Source: Castellaniella hirudinis (GTDB taxonomy: Bacteria > Pseudomonadota > Gammaproteobacteria > Burkholderiales > Burkholderiaceae_B). From it: a DNA stretch of 64,000 nt. Location of the stretch: NCBI RefSeq assembly GCF_042651965.1, contig NZ_JBHSDY010000011.1, positions 1 to 64,000 of the forward strand. The letters are read 5' to 3'. Under the pieces are notes generated by a model that was not told the DNA's origin, did not search any database, and saw only the letters and a list, made by a program, of their open reading frames with translations. Each line of letters opens with the position of its first letter. Within the stretch, counting starts at the first letter, position 1. This document shows, piece after piece, positions 1 to 7,121 of this stretch. The position numbers and the translations under genes are program-made.

Positions 1-310
1 CCCGGTAGAATTTGAGAGACGCCATTTTTTGAAAACCGGGACTGTCTAGAAAATCCGGGTCGATTCAAAGCATGAGTTAAAATAACTCACGTCCCTCTAG
101 CATGGGGCAGTAGTGTAGGCTACAAAATCGCTGCGGGTCGGGGCTGGAACCCCCTCTCGCAGCACTCTCAAAGACACAGACGTCTAGGAAAATCCCTGTA
201 CGTCCAGCCGTGTCGCCACAACTCTACCCGCAAACAAAAAATCCTTCAGCGACACTTGCGTCGCCGTACCCCCTCGATGTGGGGTTAAACATGGGGTTAA
301 ATTCCCACAA
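1..310. other. Non-coding stretch beside tRNA-Arg, with small repeats
   Basis: No convincing gene is visible on either strand. The stretch contains a perfect 17-bp palindrome (TGAGTTA, AAA, TAACTCA) at 73-89 and a tandem repeat of TGGGGTTAAA with a 12-bp period at 280-301. A loose direct repeat of GTCTAGAAAATCC also occurs near 45 and 183. The position just downstream of a tRNA 3' end is where integrative elements often insert, so this may be the edge or scar of an island, but no integrase or second att copy is seen in the window. Confidence 0.35.
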
Positions 311-348
311 TAAAAAAACCGCCTAGGTTGTTGGCCCCTAGGCGGTTT
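311..348 (-). terminator. Rho-independent terminator of tRNA-Arg
   Basis: A perfect 12-bp stem (316-327 with 337-348) encloses a 9-base loop. On the minus strand it is followed by a run of seven T. It lies about 30 bases beyond the 3' end of the tRNA, so it should end the tRNA transcript. Confidence 0.85.
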
Positions 349-376
349 CTAACCTGTTGAAACAACAGGGTAATTC

Positions 377-453
377 TGGCGCGGCTGGCAGGATTCGAAC
401 CCACGACCCCTTGGTTCGTAGCCAAGTACTCTATCCAACTGAGCTACAGCCGC
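377..453 (-). tRNA. tRNA-Arg (anticodon ACG)
   Basis: The minus strand reads as a full cloverleaf: a 7-bp acceptor stem beginning GCGGCTG and closing CAGCCGC, D-arm with AGCTCAGTTGGAT, anticodon loop CTACGAA with anticodon ACG at 417-419, T-arm containing GGTTCGAATCC, and an encoded CCA at 377-379. ACG in bacteria is normally read as inosine-CG after TadA editing and decodes CGU, CGC and CGA. The gene is single, with its own promoter and terminator. Confidence 0.96.
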
Positions 454-465
454 TAAAGAAGCAAG

Positions 466-494
466 ATTATAACGTGCTTTTCAAGGCTTGTCAT
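466..494 (-). promoter_or_regulatory. Sigma-70 promoter of tRNA-Arg
   Basis: On the minus strand an ATGACA -35 element (489-494) is separated by exactly 17 bases from a perfect TATAAT (466-471). This places the start of transcription about six bases before the mature tRNA 5' end, typical of a tRNA gene. Confidence 0.75.
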
Positions 495-502
495 CTCGCT
501 GT

Positions 503-540
503 TGCCGGTGCTTTTTCAAGCATGATTTCCGGCATTTTTT
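503..540 (+). terminator. Possible hairpin terminator between tRNA-Arg and nosX
   Basis: TGCCGG (503-508) pairs with CCGGCA (528-533), enclosing a nested TGCTT/AAGCA hairpin, and a run of T follows on the plus strand. No plus-strand gene leads into it, so it may block read-through into nosX. In the nosX direction there is no T-run. Confidence 0.3.
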
Positions 541-544
541 CCAA

Positions 545-1540
545 TTATCCCAGGCGGATCAGGGTGCCGTCATCCGGCGCCATCAGCCATGCCTGAACTG
601 GAAAGCGCGAAATCATACCACGGATCGTGTCGGCGGGCATTTGGGCAAAGGCCGTGGACAGCGCATCGGCGGTCGTGGCGTCGGGCGCGCGCACGGTGAC
701 GCTGCGCCAGCGCGGCGTGGCCTGGCCCGTGTGCGGATCGAACAGGTGCGTGTAGCGCCCGCCGGCGTCCAGCGGCGTGCCGTAGCCGCCTGAGGTGGCC
801 AGCGCCTGATTCGACAAGTCGATGGTCTCCAGGACGCGGCTGGGTTCCCGGGGGTCGGCGATACCGGCGCGCCAGGGGCGGCCGGGTCCGGGCGAGCCCA
901 GGCTCCGGGCTTCGCCCAGGTCGATCATGGCGTGTTCCAGGCCGTTGGCGCGCAGCAGTTCAGTCACCCGGTCGGTGATGTAGCCCTGGGCGATGCCGTT
1001 CAGGGTCAGCGCCATGCCGGGGCGTTCCAGCACGATGGCGTCCGCCTCGATGCGGATGGCGCGGTAGTCCACCTTGGCCAGCGCGGCCCGCAGTTCGGCG
1101 GGATCGGGAGGCAGCGGCAGGCCGGCGAGCACGCGGGCGGCGTACAGGTCCCACAGTGTCTGCACGCTGGGGTCGAACAGGCCGCCGGTCCGGTCGCCGA
1201 AGGCGATGGACTGGGACAGCAGGCGGCTCAGGTCCAGGGGCGGCGCGTCCAGGCGGCCGGCGCGATTCAGGCGCACCAGGGCGCTGTCCTCGCGGTACAG
1301 GCTGAAGACCTGTTCCAGGCGATGGACTTCGGCCACGGCCATGCGCACCAGCCGTTCGGCGTGGGCGCGGTCGGGGTGCAGCAGTTGCAACTGCGCGTCG
1401 GCGCCCAGCGCGACGCCGCGCCAGGTGACCGGCTCCGGCAGGGCGCCCGGGGTGTTCAGGGCGGCGCGCAGAGAGCCCGGTCCGACCAGGGCGGCGCTGG
1501 CGGCGAGGATGCCGAGGAAACGGCGGCGAGGGGTGTTCAT
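545..1540 (-). CDS. nosX: FAD:protein FMN transferase, NosX/ApbE type
   Basis: This periplasmic ApbE-family protein of 331 residues should attach FMN to a threonine of NosR, which is needed for nitrous-oxide reduction. The N-terminus has RRRFLG at residues 5-10 followed by a hydrophobic stretch, a twin-arginine signal typical of NosX. Family motifs are present: GGLFDPSVQ, LNGIAQGYITD, ATSGGY and THLFDPHTG. The chosen ATG overlaps the nosL stop as ATGA, which shows translational coupling; an open frame extends further upstream, but that part is nosL read in the wrong frame. It is the last gene of the nos operon. Confidence 0.9.
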   Translation of the reverse strand: MNTPRRRFLGILAASAALVGPGSLRAALNTPGALPEPVTWRGVALGADAQLQLLHPDRAHAERLVRMAVAEVHRLEQVFSLYREDSALVRLNRAGRLDAPPLDLSRLLSQSIAFGDRTGGLFDPSVQTLWDLYAARVLAGLPLPPDPAELRAALAKVDYRAIRIEADAIVLERPGMALTLNGIAQGYITDRVTELLRANGLEHAMIDLGEARSLGSPGPGRPWRAGIADPREPSRVLETIDLSNQALATSGGYGTPLDAGGRYTHLFDPHTGQATPRWRSVTVRAPDATTADALSTAFAQMPADTIRGMISRFPVQAWLMAPDDGTLIRLG

Positions 1541-2136
1541 GAGGAGGCTCCGACGGGTTCCAGGTCCGCGCGGGGGGCGAGTTCGGGGGCGCGCAGGACA
1601 TAGTCTTCCGGCATGTTCTGGAAGCTGACGATGCGCCCGCCGTGCCGCTCGGCGAAGGCGCGGGCATCCTCCAGCCGGGCAAAAGGCAGGGCGTCGGGCG
1701 CGCCCATGCCGCCCACCGCGCCGCTTTCGATCAGGTAATGGGCCGTCGTGGCGTCGATCCAGGCGTCCGCAGGCGGATTGCCGTCCGCGCCCGCGCGGCC
1801 CATGTCCTGCACGTAGATGGCGAGGACGGTCTTGGGCTCTTCGGGCAGGATGGTGTAGGCAAAGACTTCGCGGATGGTGGAAAACCAGACCGGGACGTCC
1901 CGGTCGCGCAACAGGATCTGGCCCTTGGGACCGATGTGTTCGTAGAGATTCATGCCGCAATAGTGGCCGACAGCCTCATCGGTCATCGCCACGGGAGTAG
2001 GTGGGGGAGAGGACGCGTCCTGCCGGCCGCCGCAGCCGGCCAGCAGGGCCGCCAGCCCCAGCGCCGCACCGGCCAAAGCCAGCCGCAGTGCGCCCGACGG
2101 GTGTGATGAAGCAGGGGCTTGATGAGCAAAAGTCAC
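1537..2136 (-). CDS. nosL: Copper chaperone lipoprotein NosL
   Basis: NosL delivers copper for assembly of the CuZ centre of NosZ. The protein (199 residues from this start) has a hydrophobic leader ending in a LLAGC lipobox, so it should be a lipoprotein. The following domain carries the CGM copper-binding motif (in HYCGMNL). The start is a GTG that overlaps the nosY stop as GTGA and has a GGAGG Shine-Dalgarno five bases upstream. A longer reading from 2190 is possible but would overlap nosY by 58 bases and has no comparable ribosome site. It is coupled downstream to nosX. Confidence 0.9.
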   Translation of the reverse strand: MTFAHQAPASSHPSGALRLALAGAALGLAALLAGCGGRQDASSPPPTPVAMTDEAVGHYCGMNLYEHIGPKGQILLRDRDVPVWFSTIREVFAYTILPEEPKTVLAIYVQDMGRAGADGNPPADAWIDATTAHYLIESGAVGGMGAPDALPFARLEDARAFAERHGGRIVSFQNMPEDYVLRAPELAPRADLEPVGASS

Positions 2137-2963
2137 AGCGCCCTCCGGTTGAAAGCCAGGGACGCCAGGCCGAAGGGGACCGCGATCCACAAAAGCTGGG
2201 CCAGCAGCAGGACGCTGGTGGACAGCGTCGCCTGCTCGCTCAGGCCGGCCATGCCGGCGAACATGGCGATGTTCTCGTGGCCGGTCAGGTTCAGCAGGCG
2301 ATAGACGTCGGTCGGGTTGAACAGCAGGATGGCATTGAGCAGCGGGGCCGTGATGACCCGGCCCTGGTCGGCGACCAGCACGCCCAGCAGCGCCATGTCG
2401 TAGATCACCACCAGGAACAGCCAGACGCCGATGGCGATGCCGGCGGCCGTGGCGCGTTCCTGGACCAGCGCGCTGATCAGGTAGCCCAGCGACAGAAAGC
2501 AGGCGCCCAGCAGGATGCTGGCGAGGATCAGCAGGGCGAAGGGCGTCCAGGCCGCCAGGTCCAGCCCGCCGTGCGCCAGTTGCAGCGTCAGCCCGGCGAT
2601 GCCGTAGCCTGCGCCCGTGGCCAGCGCCAGGATGGCCAGGTGGCCCAGGAACTTGCCCATCATCACCTGGCGGCGAGCGACCGGATAGCTGAGCAGCAGG
2701 GCCATGGTGCCGCGTTCGATCTCGCCCACGATGGCGTCGTAGGACAGCAGCATGGCGATCAGCGGGATCAGGAAGATCGACAGGCTGGACAGGCTGACGA
2801 CCGTGACGGTCAGGGGATCGACCTTGACGGTGCCGGTCGGCGCGCTGCCCAGGAAGCCCAGCGACAGGGCCAGCATGGCCAGCAGCGCGGTGATCGCCAG
2901 CACCCAGCGGTTGCGCAGGCCGTCGCGGATTTCCTTGCGGATCAGGATCAGGGTCGGATTCAT
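2133..2963 (-). CDS. nosY: Nos ABC transporter permease NosY
   Basis: This 276-residue membrane protein has about six hydrophobic segments and the ABC-2 permease layout, with a first cytoplasmic stretch beginning MNPTLILIRKEIRDGLRNRW. With NosF (ATPase) and NosD it forms the complex needed to mature the CuZ site of N2O reductase. Its ATG overlaps the nosF stop by four bases and follows a GGGAGG ribosome site. Its own stop overlaps the GTG of nosL. Confidence 0.93.
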   Translation of the reverse strand: MNPTLILIRKEIRDGLRNRWVLAITALLAMLALSLGFLGSAPTGTVKVDPLTVTVVSLSSLSIFLIPLIAMLLSYDAIVGEIERGTMALLLSYPVARRQVMMGKFLGHLAILALATGAGYGIAGLTLQLAHGGLDLAAWTPFALLILASILLGACFLSLGYLISALVQERATAAGIAIGVWLFLVVIYDMALLGVLVADQGRVITAPLLNAILLFNPTDVYRLLNLTGHENIAMFAGMAGLSEQATLSTSVLLLAQLLWIAVPFGLASLAFNRRAL

Positions 2964-3862
2964 GCGTCCTCCCGGCGCAGGAATTGCGCGTACATTTCGT
3001 CGAGCCCGGGATGTTCCAGTTCGATGTCGCGGATGTCGGGCATGGCCTGGGCGTCGCGCAGCCGGCGCAGCTTGTCGGCCTCGGCGCAGGTGAGTTCGAT
3101 GCGGCCGGCGCCGAGGCGCCGCCAGCCTTCGGGGAGCTGGATGGGATCCGTGTCCAGCGTCAGGCGGATGCGGACCGGCAGGTCGGCTTCGCGGCGCAGA
3201 TCGCCCAGAGAGCCGTCGGCGATCTTGCCGCCCTTGCGCATGACGATGACGCGGTCGGCCAGTCCTTCGAGTTCGGCCAGGGCGTGGGTGGACAGCAGGA
3301 TGGCGGCCCCGGCGTCGCGCAGTTCGCGCACGATATCGTAGAACAGCAGCCGGGAGGCCGGGTCCAGGCCGGTGGTGGGCTCGTCCAGCAGCAGCACCCG
3401 GGGTGAACCGAGCAGGGCCTGGGCCAGGGCCAGGCGCTGGCGCATGCCTTTGGAATAGCCGCCCACGCGCCGTTTGGCGGCTTCGGCGATGCCGACGCGC
3501 GACAGCAGGGCGGCGTTGCCGTCGGTGGGCAGGCCTTTCAGGCGGGCGTAGAAGGCCAGGGTCTCGGCGCCCGTCAGCGAAGGATGCAGGGCCACGGTTT
3601 CCGGCAGATAGCCGATGTGGCGGCGGGCGCGGGCGGCGGCCGGCGTGCCGGCGGTTTCACCCAGGACGCGCACCGAGCCGGCCTCCGGACGGATCAGGCC
3701 CAGGATCAGCTTGATCAGGGTGCTTTTGCCGGCGCCGTTGTGGCCGGCCAGGATCACGCATTCGCCGGGTTCGATGAACAGGCTGACGCTGTCCACGGCC
3801 TTCAGCGCGGCGTAGCGTTTGGTGACCGATCTCAGTTCGATCGGGGGCGCCGTAACGGTCAT
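2960..3862 (-). CDS. nosF: Nos ABC transporter ATPase NosF
   Basis: This 300-residue cytoplasmic ATPase powers the NosDFY complex. Walker A is GHNGAGKST at residues 40-48, the ABC signature is YSKGMRQRLALAQ, Walker B is VLLLDEPTTGLD, and the switch histidine lies in LLSTHAL. The C-terminal third lacks further motifs, as is usual for NosF. Start and stop overlap nosD and nosY by four bases each. Confidence 0.95.
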   Translation of the reverse strand: MTVTAPPIELRSVTKRYAALKAVDSVSLFIEPGECVILAGHNGAGKSTLIKLILGLIRPEAGSVRVLGETAGTPAAARARRHIGYLPETVALHPSLTGAETLAFYARLKGLPTDGNAALLSRVGIAEAAKRRVGGYSKGMRQRLALAQALLGSPRVLLLDEPTTGLDPASRLLFYDIVRELRDAGAAILLSTHALAELEGLADRVIVMRKGGKIADGSLGDLRREADLPVRIRLTLDTDPIQLPEGWRRLGAGRIELTCAEADKLRRLRDAQAMPDIRDIELEHPGLDEMYAQFLRREDA

Positions 3863-5142
3863 GGCAGGGCCTCGAATTTTTTCAGGGTCGGCGTGGCCGG
3901 CACCCCCATCAGGGGGGCGCTGTCGATCACGCCGCCGGGCAGGATCGCGGGAAACTGGGACTGGGCCCAGCGGACGATGGACACGGCCGGGCTGTTCAGC
4001 AGCAGCCGCGCATTGGGCGCGCGCCAGACGACCTGATCGATCAGGCCGTTGGGGCGGTAGGCGGTGTCGGCGATGCCGTCACCATCCAGGTCGAAGGCGG
4101 ACAGGTCGGACCAGTAGTTGCCGCGTCCTTCCTGCGACCATTCCAGGAAGCGGGTGCCGACGTATTTCACCTGGTTCTGGTTGCCGACGAAGGCATTGCC
4201 ATGGATGCGGTTGCCCTCGGAACCGGTGTAATGCACGCCGATGCCGCAGTCCTGGAAATGGTTGTCGGCCAGTTCGTTCAAGTTGGCGTTGTAGACGAAC
4301 ACGCATTTTTCGGCGCGCACGATGACGTTGCCGTCGATCACGGAATCGTCCGTGGCGTTGAGCATCAGGCCCTGATGCGCGTTGTCGACGGCGATGTTGC
4401 CGCGCACGGTCAGGCGGCGCGAGAACATGATGGCGTAGCCGATCTCGTTGCCGCGCGACACGTTGTCGCTGACCTCGCTGTCGTTGGTGTACATATAGTG
4501 CACCGCGTAGCGCAGCTTGTGGAAGACGTTGCGGCTGAAGGTGTTCTCGCGGCTGTTGTTCGAGAAGATGCCGTCGCGGCCTTCGGAAATATCGTTGTCC
4601 AGCACCTTGGAGCCTGGGGCGTTCCAGACGGTCACGCCGTTGCCGCGTTCGTTGACGCGCAATCCGGTGTTGCCGACGATGCGGTTGCGTTCCACCAGGG
4701 CGTCGTGCGCGCCCCACAGGTAAACGCCGACGGAGTTGTCGATGATGTCGTTGTCCGCGACGTGGGCGCGGGCAGCGGTCTTGTCCAGGAAAATGCCGGC
4801 GTCCATGTCGGGCAGGCTCAGGCCCGAATGGCGGACGGTCAGGTGGCGCAGGGTGACGTCCTCGGCCTGGACCCAGATCGTGCGGCCGGTGCGCTCGCCC
4901 AGGATGCGGGCGCTGCGGTCCTCCGGGCCTTGCAGGGTCAGGGGCTTGGCGATCACCAGGTTGCCGGAGTAGTCCCCCGGCGCCAGACGCAGCACGTCGC
5001 CCGGCGCCGCCGCCGCGACGGCGGCCCGCAGGTCGGAACCCGCGGGCACGTCGATCTCGGCAGCGGCCGCCACGGCGCTGGCGATCGAAATCATCAGCGC
5101 AGTCGTAACAGAAACCAGGGCGGTCGGGTGACGCATGGACAT
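3859..5142 (-). CDS. nosD: Periplasmic copper-processing protein NosD
   Basis: NosD is a periplasmic right-handed beta-helix protein that works with NosFY in CuZ maturation. After a signal peptide (ending near AVAAAAE) come repeated parallel beta-helix turns rich in N, G and V, such as VLDNDISEGRDGIFSNNSREN, here shortened by reference to DISEGRDGIFSNN. The length (427 residues) fits the family. The start used is the ATG with GAAGG four bases upstream; an ATG at 5160 overlapping the nosZ stop (TGATG), or one at 5136, is also possible. The upstream open frame to 5880 is nosZ read out of frame. Confidence 0.9.
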   Translation of the reverse strand: MSMRHPTALVSVTTALMISIASAVAAAAEIDVPAGSDLRAAVAAAAPGDVLRLAPGDYSGNLVIAKPLTLQGPEDRSARILGERTGRTIWVQAEDVTLRHLTVRHSGLSLPDMDAGIFLDKTAARAHVADNDIIDNSVGVYLWGAHDALVERNRIVGNTGLRVNERGNGVTVWNAPGSKVLDNDISEGRDGIFSNNSRENTFSRNVFHKLRYAVHYMYTNDSEVSDNVSRGNEIGYAIMFSRRLTVRGNIAVDNAHQGLMLNATDDSVIDGNVIVRAEKCVFVYNANLNELADNHFQDCGIGVHYTGSEGNRIHGNAFVGNQNQVKYVGTRFLEWSQEGRGNYWSDLSAFDLDGDGIADTAYRPNGLIDQVVWRAPNARLLLNSPAVSIVRWAQSQFPAILPGGVIDSAPLMGVPATPTLKKFEALP

Positions 5143-5159
5143 CAAACCTTCAATGAACA

Positions 5160-7064
5160 TCAGGCCTTCTTCGGCTTCACGTACATCTGGCCCGACATTT
5201 CCATGTGCAGCGCGTGGCAGAACCACTGGCAGTAGTACCAGTGCACGCCGGGGCGCGAGGCCGTGAAGGTGACCGAGGACGTCGCCTGGGGTCCGATTTC
5301 CATGGCGATGCCGTAGCCGGTCATGGTGAAGCCGTGGGTCAGGTCCTCGATGCGCTCCATATTGGTGACCACGACGGTGACTTCGTCGCCCTCGTTGACC
5401 TCGAAGCTGGGCAGGCTGAACACCGGCGCGATGGCGACCATGTAGACGCGCACCTTGTTGCCGTCGCGGATCACGTTGGCGGCGGATTCCAGGGTGACGC
5501 CGTCCTTGGCGGCCATCTGGCGGGCGTCTTCCCACATGGGGTCGTTGCGGTCCCAGATGTGCAGCGGGCGGACCTTGGAACGGTGCACCAGCAGCATGTC
5601 GTGCGGCTCGGCGAAGCTGGGGCCGTCGTGCACCAGCTTCATCTCGTCGCCGGAGATGTCGATCAACTGATCGTTTTCCGGCTTCAGGGGGCCGACGTTC
5701 AGGAAGCGGTCCTTGGAGAACTTGTTCAGCGACACCAGCCACTTGCCGTCGGCTTCCTTGGTTTCGCCCATGGTGGTGTGGTTGTGGCCGGGCTGGTAGT
5801 GCACGTCCAGCTTCTGGATGATGGGATCGACCTTTTCGCCCTGGTAGGCCTGCTTGGCCTTCTCGATGTTCCACTTGCACATCTGGCTGTCGATGAACAG
5901 CGTGGTGTAGGCGTTGCCGCGGCCGTCGAAGGCCGTGTGCAGGGGGCCCAGGCCCAGTTGCGGTTCGGCGACGACCACGTCGCGTTCCTTGATCTTGCCG
6001 GCGAACAGGTCGTCGAGCTTGCGCACGTCGATGACGGTGACGGTGGGCGAGAGCTTGCCGTTGAACACCACGTGGATGCCGTCGGGCGCGGCATTGCAGC
6101 CGTGCGGCGAGTTGGGCACCGGGATGTAGCGCGTGTATTTCGAGCCCTTGCGGCCGTCGATGACGGGCACGCCGTTCATTTCCTTGTAGTCGCCGTTCTT
6201 GACGGCTTCTTCGATGAGCTTGATGTTGAACACCACCGCCCAGTCCTGCTCGTTGGCGGACATCTCGGTGACGCTCAGGCCCTTCTCGGAGTTGTAGCAG
6301 GTGGCGAAGGAGTACTTGCCCTGGTAGTCGGCGTCGCCGTTGTCCAGGTTGCCGTCGACCATGACCTGCCAGGCCACTTTCATGGTCTCGCCGTCCACGG
6401 CGGTGTAGATGGCCCAGAAGTTCTTCTTCGGGTCGTCCATCACGGAGCCGTCGTTGGGCAGCGGCACGATGTGCTCGCCGTTGCAGAAGACGTAGCCGGT
6501 CTTCGGATAGCGTTGCGGACGCAGGCCGTGGATGCCGTCGGCGTTGGGGATCTCGATGATCTTGTCGGTCTTCATCACATCGCAGCGGATGCGGGCCACG
6601 CGGGTGTTGGCCTTGTCGTTGATGTAGATGTAGCGACCATCGTAGGTGTTGTCCGTGAAGGACATGTGGGGATGGTGCGCGTCGCCGTTGGGCAGCACGC
6701 CGCCGATGGACTCGGAGAACTTGAGCGTGGCCGGCGTCAGGCCCTCGTTCAGGATCTTGCGGCTTTCATTGGTGCGGCCCCAGCCCGTGGCGCTGCACAT
6801 GTTGAAGACCGGGATGCGCATCAGTTCGCGCATGGACGGCAGGCCCAGGATGCGGACTTCGCCCGACTGGCCGCCGGAATTGAAGGCATAGTATTCGTCC
6901 AGATCACCGGGGGCGACTTCGACGCTCTGATGGCCTTTCTGCTTGTCGTCCTTGGCGTTGGCCGTCAGGTGGGTGGCGCCGACGGCGGCGGCCCCCGTCA
7001 GTGCGGCGGTGCCGAGGAATCCTCGCCGGCTCAGGCCGGATTTGTCGCTGGTGTGGTCGGACAT
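5160..7064 (-). CDS. nosZ: Nitrous-oxide reductase NosZ (clade I, Tat-exported)
   Basis: NosZ reduces N2O to N2 in the periplasm using a four-copper CuZ centre and a di-copper CuA electron-entry site. The N-terminus holds SRRGFLG, a twin-arginine signal that marks clade I enzymes. The main part is a beta-propeller with the expected histidines, for example in DAHHPHMSF, PHGCNAAPDG and GHNHTTMGE. The C-terminal cupredoxin domain has the CuA motif with C612, W614, C616, H620 and M623. At 634 residues it is full length. A GGGAG ribosome site lies six bases before the ATG. Confidence 0.98.
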   Translation of the reverse strand: MSDHTSDKSGLSRRGFLGTAALTGAAAVGATHLTANAKDDKQKGHQSVEVAPGDLDEYYAFNSGGQSGEVRILGLPSMRELMRIPVFNMCSATGWGRTNESRKILNEGLTPATLKFSESIGGVLPNGDAHHPHMSFTDNTYDGRYIYINDKANTRVARIRCDVMKTDKIIEIPNADGIHGLRPQRYPKTGYVFCNGEHIVPLPNDGSVMDDPKKNFWAIYTAVDGETMKVAWQVMVDGNLDNGDADYQGKYSFATCYNSEKGLSVTEMSANEQDWAVVFNIKLIEEAVKNGDYKEMNGVPVIDGRKGSKYTRYIPVPNSPHGCNAAPDGIHVVFNGKLSPTVTVIDVRKLDDLFAGKIKERDVVVAEPQLGLGPLHTAFDGRGNAYTTLFIDSQMCKWNIEKAKQAYQGEKVDPIIQKLDVHYQPGHNHTTMGETKEADGKWLVSLNKFSKDRFLNVGPLKPENDQLIDISGDEMKLVHDGPSFAEPHDMLLVHRSKVRPLHIWDRNDPMWEDARQMAAKDGVTLESAANVIRDGNKVRVYMVAIAPVFSLPSFEVNEGDEVTVVVTNMERIEDLTHGFTMTGYGIAMEIGPQATSSVTFTASRPGVHWYYCQWFCHALHMEMSGQMYVKPKKA

Positions 7065-7121
7065 GGTGTACTCCCTAGGGTTGTAGGCATAGCGTCCAGG
7101 CTCGGTGGCCGGGTGCGGGCG

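Noticed and set aside
357..596. Plus-strand 79-residue open frame over the tRNA
   Set aside because: It is the antisense of tRNA-Arg, a common false protein in databases.
1541..1960. Upstream extension of nosX
   Set aside because: This part is nosL in another frame; the Tat signal and ATGA overlap fix the start at 1540.
5161..5880. Upstream extension of nosD
   Set aside because: This part is the end of nosZ in another frame; the nosD signal peptide begins near 5142.
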